From: Paenibacillus farraposensis | Lineage (GTDB): Bacteria; Bacillota; Bacilli; Paenibacillales; Paenibacillaceae | Direction: 5' to 3' | NCBI RefSeq assembly: GCF_020736845.1 | Contig: NZ_JAFFQR010000064.1 | Span: forward strand, 1-64,000 | Length of the DNA stretch: 64,000 nt | Shown here: piece by piece, positions 1-7,101 of the stretch | Numbering within the stretch: the stretch's first letter is position 1 | Layout: each line of letters starts with the position of its first letter | The notes under the pieces: generated by a model | What the model saw: the letters and a program-made list of their open reading frames with translations, nothing else | Databases searched by the model: none | Told to the model about the DNA's origin: nothing | Program-made: the position numbers and the translations under genes

Positions 1-427
1 CTTCTGCCACGTTCTCATAGAGTATCAATGCCGCTTCATGTTGACCCTGCGCGAATAGGTCTTCCGCAATCTCAAATAGTTTTGACGAATAGAGTAGATT
101 GTCCATAATGACTCCCACCACTTTGCGGATCGTATCCAACTTGTTCAATTCTACACAGCGATGCAAAAATGGCTCGATTCGTCTCATATTTGGAGGATGG
201 TCGATGATGAAGTTTTCTATAAACAAGTCGTAAAAATGACCTTCTGGTAAGCCCATAGCCTCAGTAATTTGGTCAAGTTGGTTAATGGATATAGGCTTAT
301 TTCCTGACACAATGGCACTTACCGCCCCCCTATTCATGCCTGCAATTTTCCCGAATCGTGCTAAGTTCAAACCCTCTTGTTTTAAGTATCTGTCTAATTC
401 TGCCCGAATCGTAGGTGTCATTTCCAT
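1..427 (-). CDS. XRE-family regulator with TPR-like C-terminus (3' end outside window)
   Basis: The reading frame runs off the left edge, leaving 142 codons. Residues about 3-60 form a lambda-repressor-type helix-turn-helix (RFGKIAGMNRGAVSAIVSG followed by a conserved LPEGHFYDLF). Residues from about 70 look like the start of helical TPR-like repeats (RRIEPFLHRC, LFEIAEDLFAQGQHEAALIL). This layout is shared by peptide-responsive regulators of the RRNPP/AimR type and by many Paenibacillus regulators of unknown signal. The start ATG at 427 is preceded by AAAGGGTGG; a second in-frame ATG at 421 is possible. The target and inducer cannot be read from the sequence. It sits at the edge of an AT-rich island with recombinase remnants, so a prophage or mobile-element role is an inference. 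Confidence 0.75.
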   Translation of the reverse strand, partial: MEMTPTIRAELDRYLKQEGLNLARFGKIAGMNRGAVSAIVSGNKPISINQLDQITEAMGLPEGHFYDLFIENFIIDHPPNMRRIEPFLHRCVELNKLDTIRKVVGVIMDNLLYSSKLFEIAEDLFAQGQHEAALILYENVAE

Positions 428-992
428 AAATAAACCACCCTTTCAACGTAGCTCGATATATGATGCACAGTTAAAAAAATTATGTAATTGCGAAACAGGT
501 AGTAGAATGAATGATTTGATCATCCACAATTATACCATCTTCTGGAACGAAATCATATACCTCTCATATTTGTGTTCATGATACCTTTTGAGATATTTTG
601 CAACAATTTCATGATTAAAGGTATCATCATTCTGCTTATATAGTTTATTGTGGAAAATCAGAATACGATTCAAGCAATACAAAGTTACCTATTTGAATAG
701 TTATACTCATAATTCTTTATAATTTATCTATGGATTCGGCTTAAACTTGATGTGGAGCATATAAGCAACTTTTCTTCAATCTGCGTATTGTATCGAGTCA
801 AAAAATAACCTGAGTGTCGAAATGGATGTGCTACAGCATTATTTGTAAAAATCAGGTGGTGTTTGGATTTAAAATACCCCCCCACCCTATTTTATTGTAA
901 CTGCTAATATTGGTCAGAATAACATGACAAAGAAACCCAGACATAATCATCTAGGCTTGTGAGTGTGTACCGTAGTGTACACATGAGTTATT
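428..992. other. AT-rich intergenic region without a convincing gene
   Basis: About 565 bases with no coding region I can support. An open frame on the plus strand around 285-581 is antisense to the regulator and lacks family features. The region holds an 11-bp inverted repeat (listed separately) and, just beyond the end of the recombinase remnant, an 18-bp palindrome at 965-982 (GTGTAC, six-base spacer, GTACAC) that could be a recombinase or regulator site. Confidence 0.6.
578..627. repeat. 11-bp perfect inverted repeat, candidate operator
   Basis: ATGATACCTTT at 578-588 is repeated in inverted orientation as AAAGGTATCAT at 617-627, with 28 bases between the arms. It lies 150-200 bases upstream of the XRE/TPR regulator that starts at 427. 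Widely spaced palindromic arms are known as operators of AimR-type regulators; a role here is inference. It could instead form a hairpin in RNA, although no T-run follows on either side. Confidence 0.4.
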
Positions 993-1446
993 TTATCCTA
1001 CTTGTTGCTGTTGTTCATATTCTTTAACTCTACGATAGAACGTGTTAGGCTTCATTTCTACGCTTCATTGCTTCAACCGCTGTTATGCTGCCTTCCTTCC
1101 ATTCCTCATACACTGTAATGAACTCCTCGCTTATTGCCTGTTTAGGACGACCAAGCACAATACTGGATATAACCTTCTCTAAGCCATTATGGTATTGTCT
1201 AGTATCAAGGATAGGCATATCAAGAATAACAATGTGTGCGCCTATCTCATGCGTTATATCTTGCCATTCACGTTTTATTTCTTCTGCATTCCTCCCAAGT
1301 CTGTCCAGTTCCTTGATGAACAGAATGTCGCCTTTCCTAAGCACACTCTTCAATGCTTGATATTGTGGTCTGTCAAAATTCTTGCCGCTTTTCTTATCAA
1401 TAAAGTAATCTCGTTCGATGATACCTAAGTCTTGCATTTCTTGGTG
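993..1446 (-). pseudogene. Degenerate serine recombinase (resolvase/invertase type)
   Basis: The 130-codon open frame (1045-1437) contains the resolvase core, including DFD-like RPQY and the ELDRLGRNAEEI motif, but at least three lesions are visible. First, the N-terminal part with the catalytic serine is missing: in-frame HQE codons precede the ATG at 1437, then a stop. Second, the sequence jumps from VISSIV directly to LGRPKQAI, so roughly 40 residues of the long E-helix are gone. Third, the C-terminal helix-turn-helix (MKPNTFYRRVKEYE) is found in another frame, ending with a stop at 993-995. A 30-codon frame with a good ribosome-binding site (1425-1517) overlaps the 5' side and may be fused foreign sequence. 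The product cannot be an active recombinase. Confidence 0.8.
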
Positions 1447-1570
1447 GATAGGTTAACAGTTCCTTTAATACCGCTGTTTAGCGTGTAGGTCATAGTGTGT
1501 AACTGGTTTAGATTCATATATAATACTGCTCCTTCTTTGATACCTTATAGTATTCATTATACTATAAATA

Positions 1571-1602
1571 GAAAACAAAAAAGACGTGGTTGCCCACGCC
1601 CT
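1571..1602 (-). terminator. Intrinsic terminator after the 1641-3150 genes
   Basis: Read on the minus strand, GGGCGTGG and CCACGTC pair around a GCAA loop and are followed by TTTTTTGTTTTC. It closes the minus-strand group that starts with the Mrr-like gene. Confidence 0.75.
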
Positions 1603-1640
1603 TTCATTTAGTCAATTTTACGATTGTGTCAAAGAAACAA

Positions 1641-2120
1641 TTAAGAAGAAAGGCTCACCGTCTCAAAAAACTGAAAACGCAATTCCTCCTCTTGGTTTTC
1701 AGGAGGCATTTCCTTGAACCAATCTTCTAATGTATCTTTTTCATTAAAAATACTTGATCTCCAAAATTTCAATCCTAATTTCGGAAAGGAATACATCCAG
1801 CCTAATTCTGGGTGTTGTCTATCATAAGGTGACAATTCATCAACTATTTTAATCAATTCTTCTGCTTTAATATTAAATACATCAATTCCATTAAGCATAC
1901 AATGAAAATCATCCTTGATATGTGAAGCAGCTTCGATAAAATTAACTCTACCATTTGGATCACATTCAACCTTGAAAGCATATTGGAGATAATCACCATC
2001 ATGAAGCGAATTACAGAATTTATTAGTGTACGCTTGAAGGCAATCTTCCACTTCAGTTTTACTCATACCAAGTTTAATCGTTCCAATTCCTATGTTGGGT
2101 TCAATAATTATTTTTCCCAC
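1641..2120 (-). CDS. Hypothetical protein with N-terminal LGMS motif
   Basis: The product has 159 residues, is acidic, and shows no signal peptide or membrane segment. The first 25 residues contain GIGTIKLGMSKTEVEDCL, a pattern seen in small uncharacterised Firmicutes proteins, some encoded near toxins or as immunity proteins. I do not recognise a defined family. The start is a GTG at 2120 with GGGGAG eight bases upstream. It lies 26 bases downstream of the HicB-like gene on the same strand and ahead of a good terminator, so the two are probably co-transcribed. An immunity or antitoxin-partner role is only a guess from context. Confidence 0.6.
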   Translation of the reverse strand: MGKIIIEPNIGIGTIKLGMSKTEVEDCLQAYTNKFCNSLHDGDYLQYAFKVECDPNGRVNFIEAASHIKDDFHCMLNGIDVFNIKAEELIKIVDELSPYDRQHPELGWMYSFPKLGLKFWRSSIFNEKDTLEDWFKEMPPENQEEELRFQFFETVSLSS

Positions 2121-2146
2121 TATAGCAACTCCCCATTTTGGGAAAC

Positions 2147-2461
2147 TTACATTTTATTTAATTGATCTATAATGCAACGTAACTTGTCTACTGCCTGATA
2201 ACACTCTGTAATTTCTTCTTTTGTATACTCGCCTAATAGCTGAACAATTTCCTTATCATTTTGTGGTTTAGGGATAGTGTCGCCCGACTCGATCAGAACT
2301 TCTAAATAACCCGATATTGCTTCCCTAGCATTGACCAATGCTTCTTTGACTGTAGCCCCATCTGACATACATCCCTTAAGTTCAGGAACCTTTGCTACAA
2401 AATATGTGCCATCAATATCGTCAGACCATTTCTTAATAGTAATCATGTACTTGTTATCCAT
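2147..2461 (-). CDS. HicB-family antitoxin-like protein, no HicA beside it
   Basis: The 104-residue product matches the HicB/UPF0150 partial RNase-H-like fold: MITIKKW, then DGTYFVAKVPELKGCMSDGAT, then KEALVNAREAISGYLEVLIESGD. HicB proteins neutralise the small HicA mRNA interferase and repress their operon. No HicA-sized frame (about 60-80 residues with its GSH motif) is present on either side: the gap to the Mrr-like gene is only 53 bases and the next gene is unrelated. The C-terminal 40 residues (from about 65) are helical and lack an obvious DNA-binding motif. The start is supported by AGAGGGGT upstream. It is likely an orphan antitoxin or a HicB-fold protein with another partner. Confidence 0.7.
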   Translation of the reverse strand: MDNKYMITIKKWSDDIDGTYFVAKVPELKGCMSDGATVKEALVNAREAISGYLEVLIESGDTIPKPQNDKEIVQLLGEYTKEEITECYQAVDKLRCIIDQLNKM

Positions 2462-2514
2462 TGAAACCCCTCTTGTGATAAAATCATCGTTTTACTTCAA
2501 AAAATTCTCAGTAT

Positions 2515-3150
2515 CTAGTTACCTGAAGCGATGAGTTTTTCAGCCTTACGATCCTTCTTTACAATTTTATCGTTATTCCTATAATCGTCCCACGAATCTA
2601 AACTCAAGTAAGGCTCAGCTTCAATAATATCTTTTACCTTGCTATGCTGCTGCGCTTTGAATAGCTCAATCATTTCAATCAAATCGTTACGATCCAGCAG
2701 CTTCACTCCATTAAAACTGGCTAACCGTTCACACGAAGGTGTGTATTTACTTGAAGTAATGACAATAGATTTCTTAGCTCTGTAAAATCGCATACAGCTA
2801 TACACTTCCTGAACTGCGCTCAAACCAACAGGGTTGCTTATTGCATACCGTTTAGCCTGAATGACATTACGGTATCCCTCACGATCTGTAAATACCAAGT
2901 CTGCACCATAATCTCTAGTGTCCTGCGTCTTATAAGCATCACTATATCCCAAACACTGGAACAGTCTGAACAGATACATTTCAAAGTCCTTGCCATCTTC
3001 CATACGATCTATTTCGTTAATGCCAATTTTATAAGGATCAATATCCTGCGTTACCTTGTACGGTTCCTGAACTCTAGGCTTTTTAAAAAAGCGTAGCAAC
3101 ACCAAAGCAATCAATATAGCAATGACACACACTATCACAAATATAGACAA
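2515..3150 (-). CDS. Membrane-anchored Mrr-like restriction endonuclease
   Basis: Residues 2-21 form one hydrophobic segment followed by FFKKPR, an N-terminal membrane anchor. Residues about 50-165 carry the Mrr-type PD-(D/E)XK nuclease fold: DFEMYLFRLFQCLGY, the acidic DYGADLVF (D84) and the Q98-A-K100 triad on the next strand, then helix-rich SAVQEVYSCM. Mrr-family enzymes cut modified or foreign DNA; membrane-tethered versions are common in Firmicutes but their substrate is mostly unknown. The start is a TTG at 3150 with AAGGAGG upstream. The catalytic residues look intact. It lies in an AT-rich island with mobile-element debris, so a defence role is plausible but inferred. Confidence 0.75.
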   Translation of the reverse strand: MSIFVIVCVIAILIALVLLRFFKKPRVQEPYKVTQDIDPYKIGINEIDRMEDGKDFEMYLFRLFQCLGYSDAYKTQDTRDYGADLVFTDREGYRNVIQAKRYAISNPVGLSAVQEVYSCMRFYRAKKSIVITSSKYTPSCERLASFNGVKLLDRNDLIEMIELFKAQQHSKVKDIIEAEPYLSLDSWDDYRNNDKIVKKDRKAEKLIASGN

Positions 3151-3456
3151 AAATGCTCCTCCTTAGCTGCTCCAAATCCTTTTCGCACTTGCTTATAATA
3201 CAACAAATAGGGACAATTTCCCACATTTTTTTGGATAAGTATAGTAAATACATCGGAATAATTATTTACTGTTTTCTAATTCATTGTAAGCGATAAAAGA
3301 ACTTCATCAAATCTTCCACTTTCATTTTTCACCATTTAATTTCTAGTTCTTTTAAATCATAAAAATAGTATATATGGACTAAAATTCCTTTTTTAGATTG
3401 ACCATAGGTATATATAATAAGTATACTAAATTGTATATTGAAAAAGGAGGAAAAAA
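3151..3456. promoter_or_regulatory. Divergent intergenic region with a plus-strand promoter candidate
   Basis: This AT-rich gap separates the Mrr-like gene (minus) from the secreted-protein gene (plus). TTGACC at 3398-3403, seventeen bases, then GTATAC is a plausible vegetative promoter for the plus-strand gene, whose ATG at 3457 follows a strong AAAAAGGAGG. Nothing else is recognisable. Confidence 0.4.
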
Positions 3457-4193
3457 ATGAAGAAATTAACTTCAAGATTCTCAAGCTTACTTCTAGTTGG
3501 ATTAATGTTACTTCCTACAGGTGTACACGCCTCATCTAGTAATGATTTTGTTTCAGCAAAACCAGCAGTTGAAGGTGAAATTGTACAGGCTTATCGTGTA
3601 ACTGACAAAGGGTTAGTTGAACTAAGCCAAGAAGAGCTACAAGCTTATAAAACTCAGGAAGAAGAGGCAAACGAGAGCGCAAAATTAGAATTAGACAAAG
3701 ATTCTAGACAAAAAAAATTCACAAAATAACGGCGCTATTACACCAAATCTAATTAACGAATACTATTGGCAATATGAACAATCCACATACAAATCTGCTG
3801 TTCCTATGGATTCTCTTAGAAAACGTGTTTCCCCATATGTATATAACCGCACTCAAGATAATGCTACAAGAGCAATTTCCTCTTCTACAAGTCAGACATG
3901 GCAAGCAAATATTAGTTTTTCGAGTGGGCAAAAAAATGCTATTACAGGAACTTTAGGAGGTGGCTGGACTAAAACCACTACTTTTTCTGATACAACCACT
4001 ACTATAAGACCTAATTATAAGAGTTGGGCTGAATTTACGCCTATTTATGGATAAATCTTTCGGTTATTTGAAAGAATATTATTCATTTAATGGTTCAGTG
4101 AGAACAAATAAATACACTGAGGTATACATCGCCAGAGAAGTTAATCGTCAAACAGATGGTATCTTAACAGTTAAAACTGCCCCTATCAATTAA
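3457..4193 (+). pseudogene. Secreted protein gene interrupted by two frameshifts
   Basis: The first 90-codon frame starts with a clear Sec signal peptide (residues 1-26, cleavage after GVHA) and ends just after a run of eight A at 3710-3717. Shifting by one base at that run gives a continuous frame rich in Ser, Thr and Gly (NGAITPNLINEYYWQYEQ to SWAEFTPIYG) that stops at 4052. A second one-base shift there continues as KSFGYLKEYYSFNGSV to a stop at 4193. Joined, the product would be about 245 residues. The family is not one I recognise. The first break is in a homopolymer, so a sequencing error or phase variation is possible; the second is not in such a run, which favours a true pseudogene. 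Confidence 0.7.
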
Positions 4194-4198
4194 TTCAA

Positions 4199-4229
4199 AG
4201 GAGGAGAGAAAGGGTAGCCTCCTTATTCT
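4199..4229 (+). terminator. Hairpin after the secreted-protein gene
   Basis: AAGGAGG and CCTCCTT pair around a 13-base loop shortly after the final stop codon. There is only a weak T-rich tail, so termination is uncertain. Confidence 0.4.
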
Positions 4230-4420
4230 GTGTTTGCTCATATAGTAAATACTCTGCAATAAAAATTCATTTCAAATAATCTACATTTACTTTCCTTTTC
4301 TAACTTCCTCTATGATGATGTAAGTTACTCCTATAATTAAAGCGATTATACTGAGTATATTTATGTTTAATTATACATCATCATTTTTTTATCAGCAACG
4401 AACCTATAATGTTAGTAACA

Positions 4421-4444
4421 AAAAAACGCCTATCGCTAGCGCTT
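4421..4444 (-). terminator. Weak terminator after the integrase stub
   Basis: On the minus strand a short imperfect stem (CGCTA with TAGGCG) is followed by seven T. It lies just beyond the stop of the integrase remnant. Confidence 0.4.
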
Positions 4445-4453
4445 ATATTCATT

Positions 4454-4648
4454 TCAAACATACTTTACGTACATTCGGATATGTCCGCTTCCCACCTCTT
4501 TATAATCTGTAGTCTGATGTTCTCGTTCCAGATACAGTGCAAATAATTTTAGTGTTTGCTCGTAGCTGGCTAATGTTCTTTTTGCAAGATTACGGCTTGT
4601 ACAATACAGCATAAAATTCTCAATTTGGAATGTAATCTCCGAAAACAT
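4454..4648 (-). pseudogene. N-terminal stub of a tyrosine recombinase
   Basis: The 64 codons match the SAM-like core-binding domain of XerC/phage-type integrases: FQIENFMLYCTSRNLAKRTL, then YEQTLKLFALYLE, then GHIRMYVKY. The frame then stops. The catalytic domain with its Arg-His-Arg-Tyr residues (normally another 200 or more residues) is absent, and the next 250 bases show no continuation in another frame that I can identify. The start has a strong AGGAGGTGG. The fragment cannot catalyse recombination. Together with the decayed serine recombinase it marks the left 4.7 kb as mobile-element remains beside spo0A. Confidence 0.75.
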
Positions 4649-4808
4649 AAAAAATCCACCTCCTGATTTGCCAAATTACTTGACCAATCAATTGATGGAT
4701 TCATACATATACTCGTAAATATATTATTGGTTTTCACTGCCAAACCTTCACAGCAAAATGAAGAATTGGTTGGTTTCACCTTCAGGCTCAAGCCTTACAC
4801 ACCAACGT

Positions 4809-5612
4809 TTAGCTCACCTTATTCTCAATCCGCAGCTTGTCAGCGACCATCGCAATAAATTCACTGTTCGTTGGTTTGGATTTGCTGATGTTAATGGTGT
4901 AGCCGAAAAGATGCGAAATGCTGTCGATATTGCCACGTGTCCACGCTACCTCAATCGCATGGCGAATGGCGCGTTCCACACGAGATGCTGTCGTTTTGAA
5001 TTTTTCGGCGATTGCCGGATATAACGTTTTGGTGATCGCGCCTAGAATTTCGATATTATTGTACACCATCGTAATGGCTTCACGTAAATATTGGTAACCC
5101 TTGATATGTGCTGGTACACCGATTTCATGAATAATAGCTGTAATACTGGCATCCAGATTTTTCGTCTTTCCCATCGGCACAACATTGGAACGCGTGGAAG
5201 AGACAGTCACCGGACTGTTGCTGACCAACTGTGGTCCCACCAATTGACGAACACGGCTAGCCAGCACTTCCATGTCAAACGGCTTCAAAATATAATAAGA
5301 TGCCCCAAGCTGTACGGCTCGCTGTGTAATATTTTCTTGACCGAATGCAGTCAGCATGATGATTTTCGGCTGAGGAGTCAGGTTCATTTCTCTTAAGCGC
5401 TCCAATACACCGAGACCATCCAGATGAGGCATAATGATATCTAAAATAAGTACATCAGGTATGTTGCGGGATTCTACGATGCGTTGAAGTACTTCTTCAC
5501 CGTTATAGGCAATTCCGGTAACTTCCATATCCTCCTGATCGGAAATATATTCAGCAAGCAAATTCGTAAACTCCCGGTTGTCATCAGCCAACAATACCTC
5601 AATTTTTTGCAA
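4809..5612 (-). CDS. spo0A: Sporulation master regulator Spo0A
   Basis: Spo0A is the response regulator at the end of the sporulation phosphorelay. Residues 1-125 form the receiver domain with acidic pocket D10-D11, phosphorylation site D58, T88 and K110. Residues about 148-267 are the Spo0A-type DNA-binding domain, with the signature [21 protein letters not shown] that contacts 0A boxes. The length of 267 matches the family. RBS AAGGAGG precedes the ATG. It lies downstream of spoIVB, recN and argR as in Bacillus. Upstream DNA contains a sigma-H-like promoter overlapped by 0A boxes, implying autoregulation. No clear terminator was found; the next gene is a mobile-element stub. Confidence 0.98.
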   Translation of the reverse strand: MQKIEVLLADDNREFTNLLAEYISDQEDMEVTGIAYNGEEVLQRIVESRNIPDVLILDIIMPHLDGLGVLERLREMNLTPQPKIIMLTAFGQENITQRAVQLGASYYILKPFDMEVLASRVRQLVGPQLVSNSPVTVSSTRSNVVPMGKTKNLDASITAIIHEIGVPAHIKGYQYLREAITMVYNNIEILGAITKTLYPAIAEKFKTTASRVERAIRHAIEVAWTRGNIDSISHLFGYTINISKSKPTNSEFIAMVADKLRIENKVS

Positions 5613-5677
5613 TGTACTTCCTCCTTATTGAGTGTTAATCGGGTTGGGATTTCTGTTTACAGTATACAAATATTTCT

Positions 5678-5726
5678 TGTCGGAGTATATGATTTCGACA
5701 TCGAATTATGAATTCCTTCTGTCGAA
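5678..5726. promoter_or_regulatory. Cluster of Spo0A-binding (0A) boxes upstream of spo0A
   Basis: Perfect TGTCGAA heptamers occur at 5694-5700 (minus orientation) and 5720-5726 (plus), with a near match TGTCGGA at 5678-5684. Another perfect box lies at 5806-5812. Two perfect boxes bracket the candidate sigma-H promoter. Confidence 0.6.
5691..5717 (-). promoter_or_regulatory. Candidate sigma-H promoter of spo0A
   Basis: Read on the minus strand, AGGAATT (5711-5717), eleven bases, then GTCGAAATC (5691-5699) resembles the sigma-H consensus (AGGAWWW, then RNNGAATWW). It lies about 80 bases upstream of the spo0A start and overlaps a 0A box, the arrangement known for the sporulation promoter of spo0A in Bacillus. 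Confidence 0.5.
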
Positions 5727-5812
5727 AATTATTTTTATTTATTTTTTTTAGCGTTTCCATTATAATTAATTTTTTATCTTGTTATTACGAGCTTATTCCC
5801 TGCGTTTCGACA

Positions 5813-5848
5813 AAAAAATCTTAAGGCCTCTAACTCGCCTTAAGATTA
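5813..5848 (-). terminator. spoIVB terminator, includes the stop codon
   Basis: On the minus strand AATCTTAAGGC pairs perfectly with GCCTTAAGATT around a 9-base loop that contains the TAG of spoIVB, and TTTTTTT follows. It insulates spo0A from spoIVB read-through. Confidence 0.85.
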
Positions 5849-6978
5849 GATGTCAAGCTCACGTTATTTTGCATAATCCCTGCATCTCGCAGCATCCATT
5901 CGATAAAGCAACCGTAGCCTGATTTCGGATCGTTTACAAATACATGTGTCACAGCCCCGATCAGCTTGCCATTCTGAATAATTGGACTACCGCTCATCCC
6001 TTGCACAATCCCTCCGGTCTTTTCCAGCAGTTTTGGATCTACAATACGAATCACAAGTCCTTTGGTTGCCGGTTTATCCTGTTGGGAAATGTGTACGATC
6101 TCTGCCCTAAACCGTTGAATCTGCTGGCCTTCGAGTACGGTCAATATTTCTGCTGGCCCTTCCCTTACTTCATGTGCAAAAGCCACTGGAATGGGCTTTG
6201 GATACAAACCATATTGCGGTTCACCTGTCATTTTCCCAAAAATTCCGAAGTTCGTATTTCGTTCAATATTTCCTAGTATCCGATGATCCTTGAGAAAATG
6301 GGCGCGTTTTTCCCCAGGCTCTCCACTTTGGCTTTTGGCAATTGACGTCACATTAGATTGTACAATCTCTCCGCTTCCCACTACGATAGGAGTTTGAGTA
6401 TTCATATCGGTAATTACATGGCCTAAAGCTCCGTAAACACCGCCTTGATCTGGAGCATAGAACGTTAATGTACCTACACCAGCAGCAGAGTCCCTGATGT
6501 ACAATCCCAGCCGCCACGCTTTATCATCTGGATCATAAGCGGGTATCAGCTTAGTGGATATCGTCTGTTCTCCCCGGCAGAGTGTAATGTTGATTGGCTT
6601 TTTGCTTTTACCAGCTTCCTCTACTGCCTCTGCAACCTTTGCCAGACTATCCAGCGGATTGCCGTTCATATGAGTGATCCGATCTCCTAGACGAATCCCT
6701 GCTGTCTCTCCAGGTGACACCTTTCGTTCTTTACTTTCCTGAATGACATGATGGCCGACGACAAGCACTCCTGACGATTTTACCTTGACCCCAATAGTCT
6801 GCCCTCCCGGGTACACCTTCAAATCGGGAATTACACTTTCTTGAGCCGTACTTTTAGAACCGAACCAATCCAAAGAAGCTAGAGGCAGCGCTGCGTGCAC
6901 ATGCTTAGCGTTACCGATAGAACAAATAAGAAAAACAAGCAAAAGACCGAGCAATTTGATCCTGGAGTAAAAATTCAA
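5830..6978 (-). CDS. spoIVB: SpoIVB serine peptidase
   Basis: SpoIVB is the forespore-secreted S55 peptidase that triggers SpoIVFB processing of pro-sigma-K. The N-terminus (residues 6-29) is a signal/anchor segment. A PDZ domain spans about 70-145 (GETAGIRLGDRITHMNGNPL). The peptidase domain has candidate catalytic H187 (ALGHVITD), D314 and S329 (GMSGSP); the 15-residue spacing between Asp and Ser equals that in B. subtilis. The length is 382, a little shorter than the B. subtilis protein. The start is a TTG at 6978 with AAAGGGAG twelve bases upstream, so the start is less certain. It lies between recN and spo0A, as in other spore formers. Confidence 0.95.
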   Translation of the reverse strand: MNFYSRIKLLGLLLVFLICSIGNAKHVHAALPLASLDWFGSKSTAQESVIPDLKVYPGGQTIGVKVKSSGVLVVGHHVIQESKERKVSPGETAGIRLGDRITHMNGNPLDSLAKVAEAVEEAGKSKKPINITLCRGEQTISTKLIPAYDPDDKAWRLGLYIRDSAAGVGTLTFYAPDQGGVYGALGHVITDMNTQTPIVVGSGEIVQSNVTSIAKSQSGEPGEKRAHFLKDHRILGNIERNTNFGIFGKMTGEPQYGLYPKPIPVAFAHEVREGPAEILTVLEGQQIQRFRAEIVHISQQDKPATKGLVIRIVDPKLLEKTGGIVQGMSGSPIIQNGKLIGAVTHVFVNDPKSGYGCFIEWMLRDAGIMQNNVSLTSNLKAS

Positions 6979-7101
6979 TGGCTGTCACGCTCCCTTTGCT
7001 TCTTTCGCTTGACGAGTAAAGGTGGTCGCCAATTGCGTACCTATAAGGTAACCTTGCCCCCAGGCTTTTATTACTGTTAATCATTACGCCAGCCGCTCTT
7101 T

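Noticed and set aside
285-581. 98-residue frame on the plus strand
   Set aside because: It is antisense to the regulator at 1-427 and the sequence shows no family feature; the opposite frame has a helix-turn-helix and RBS.
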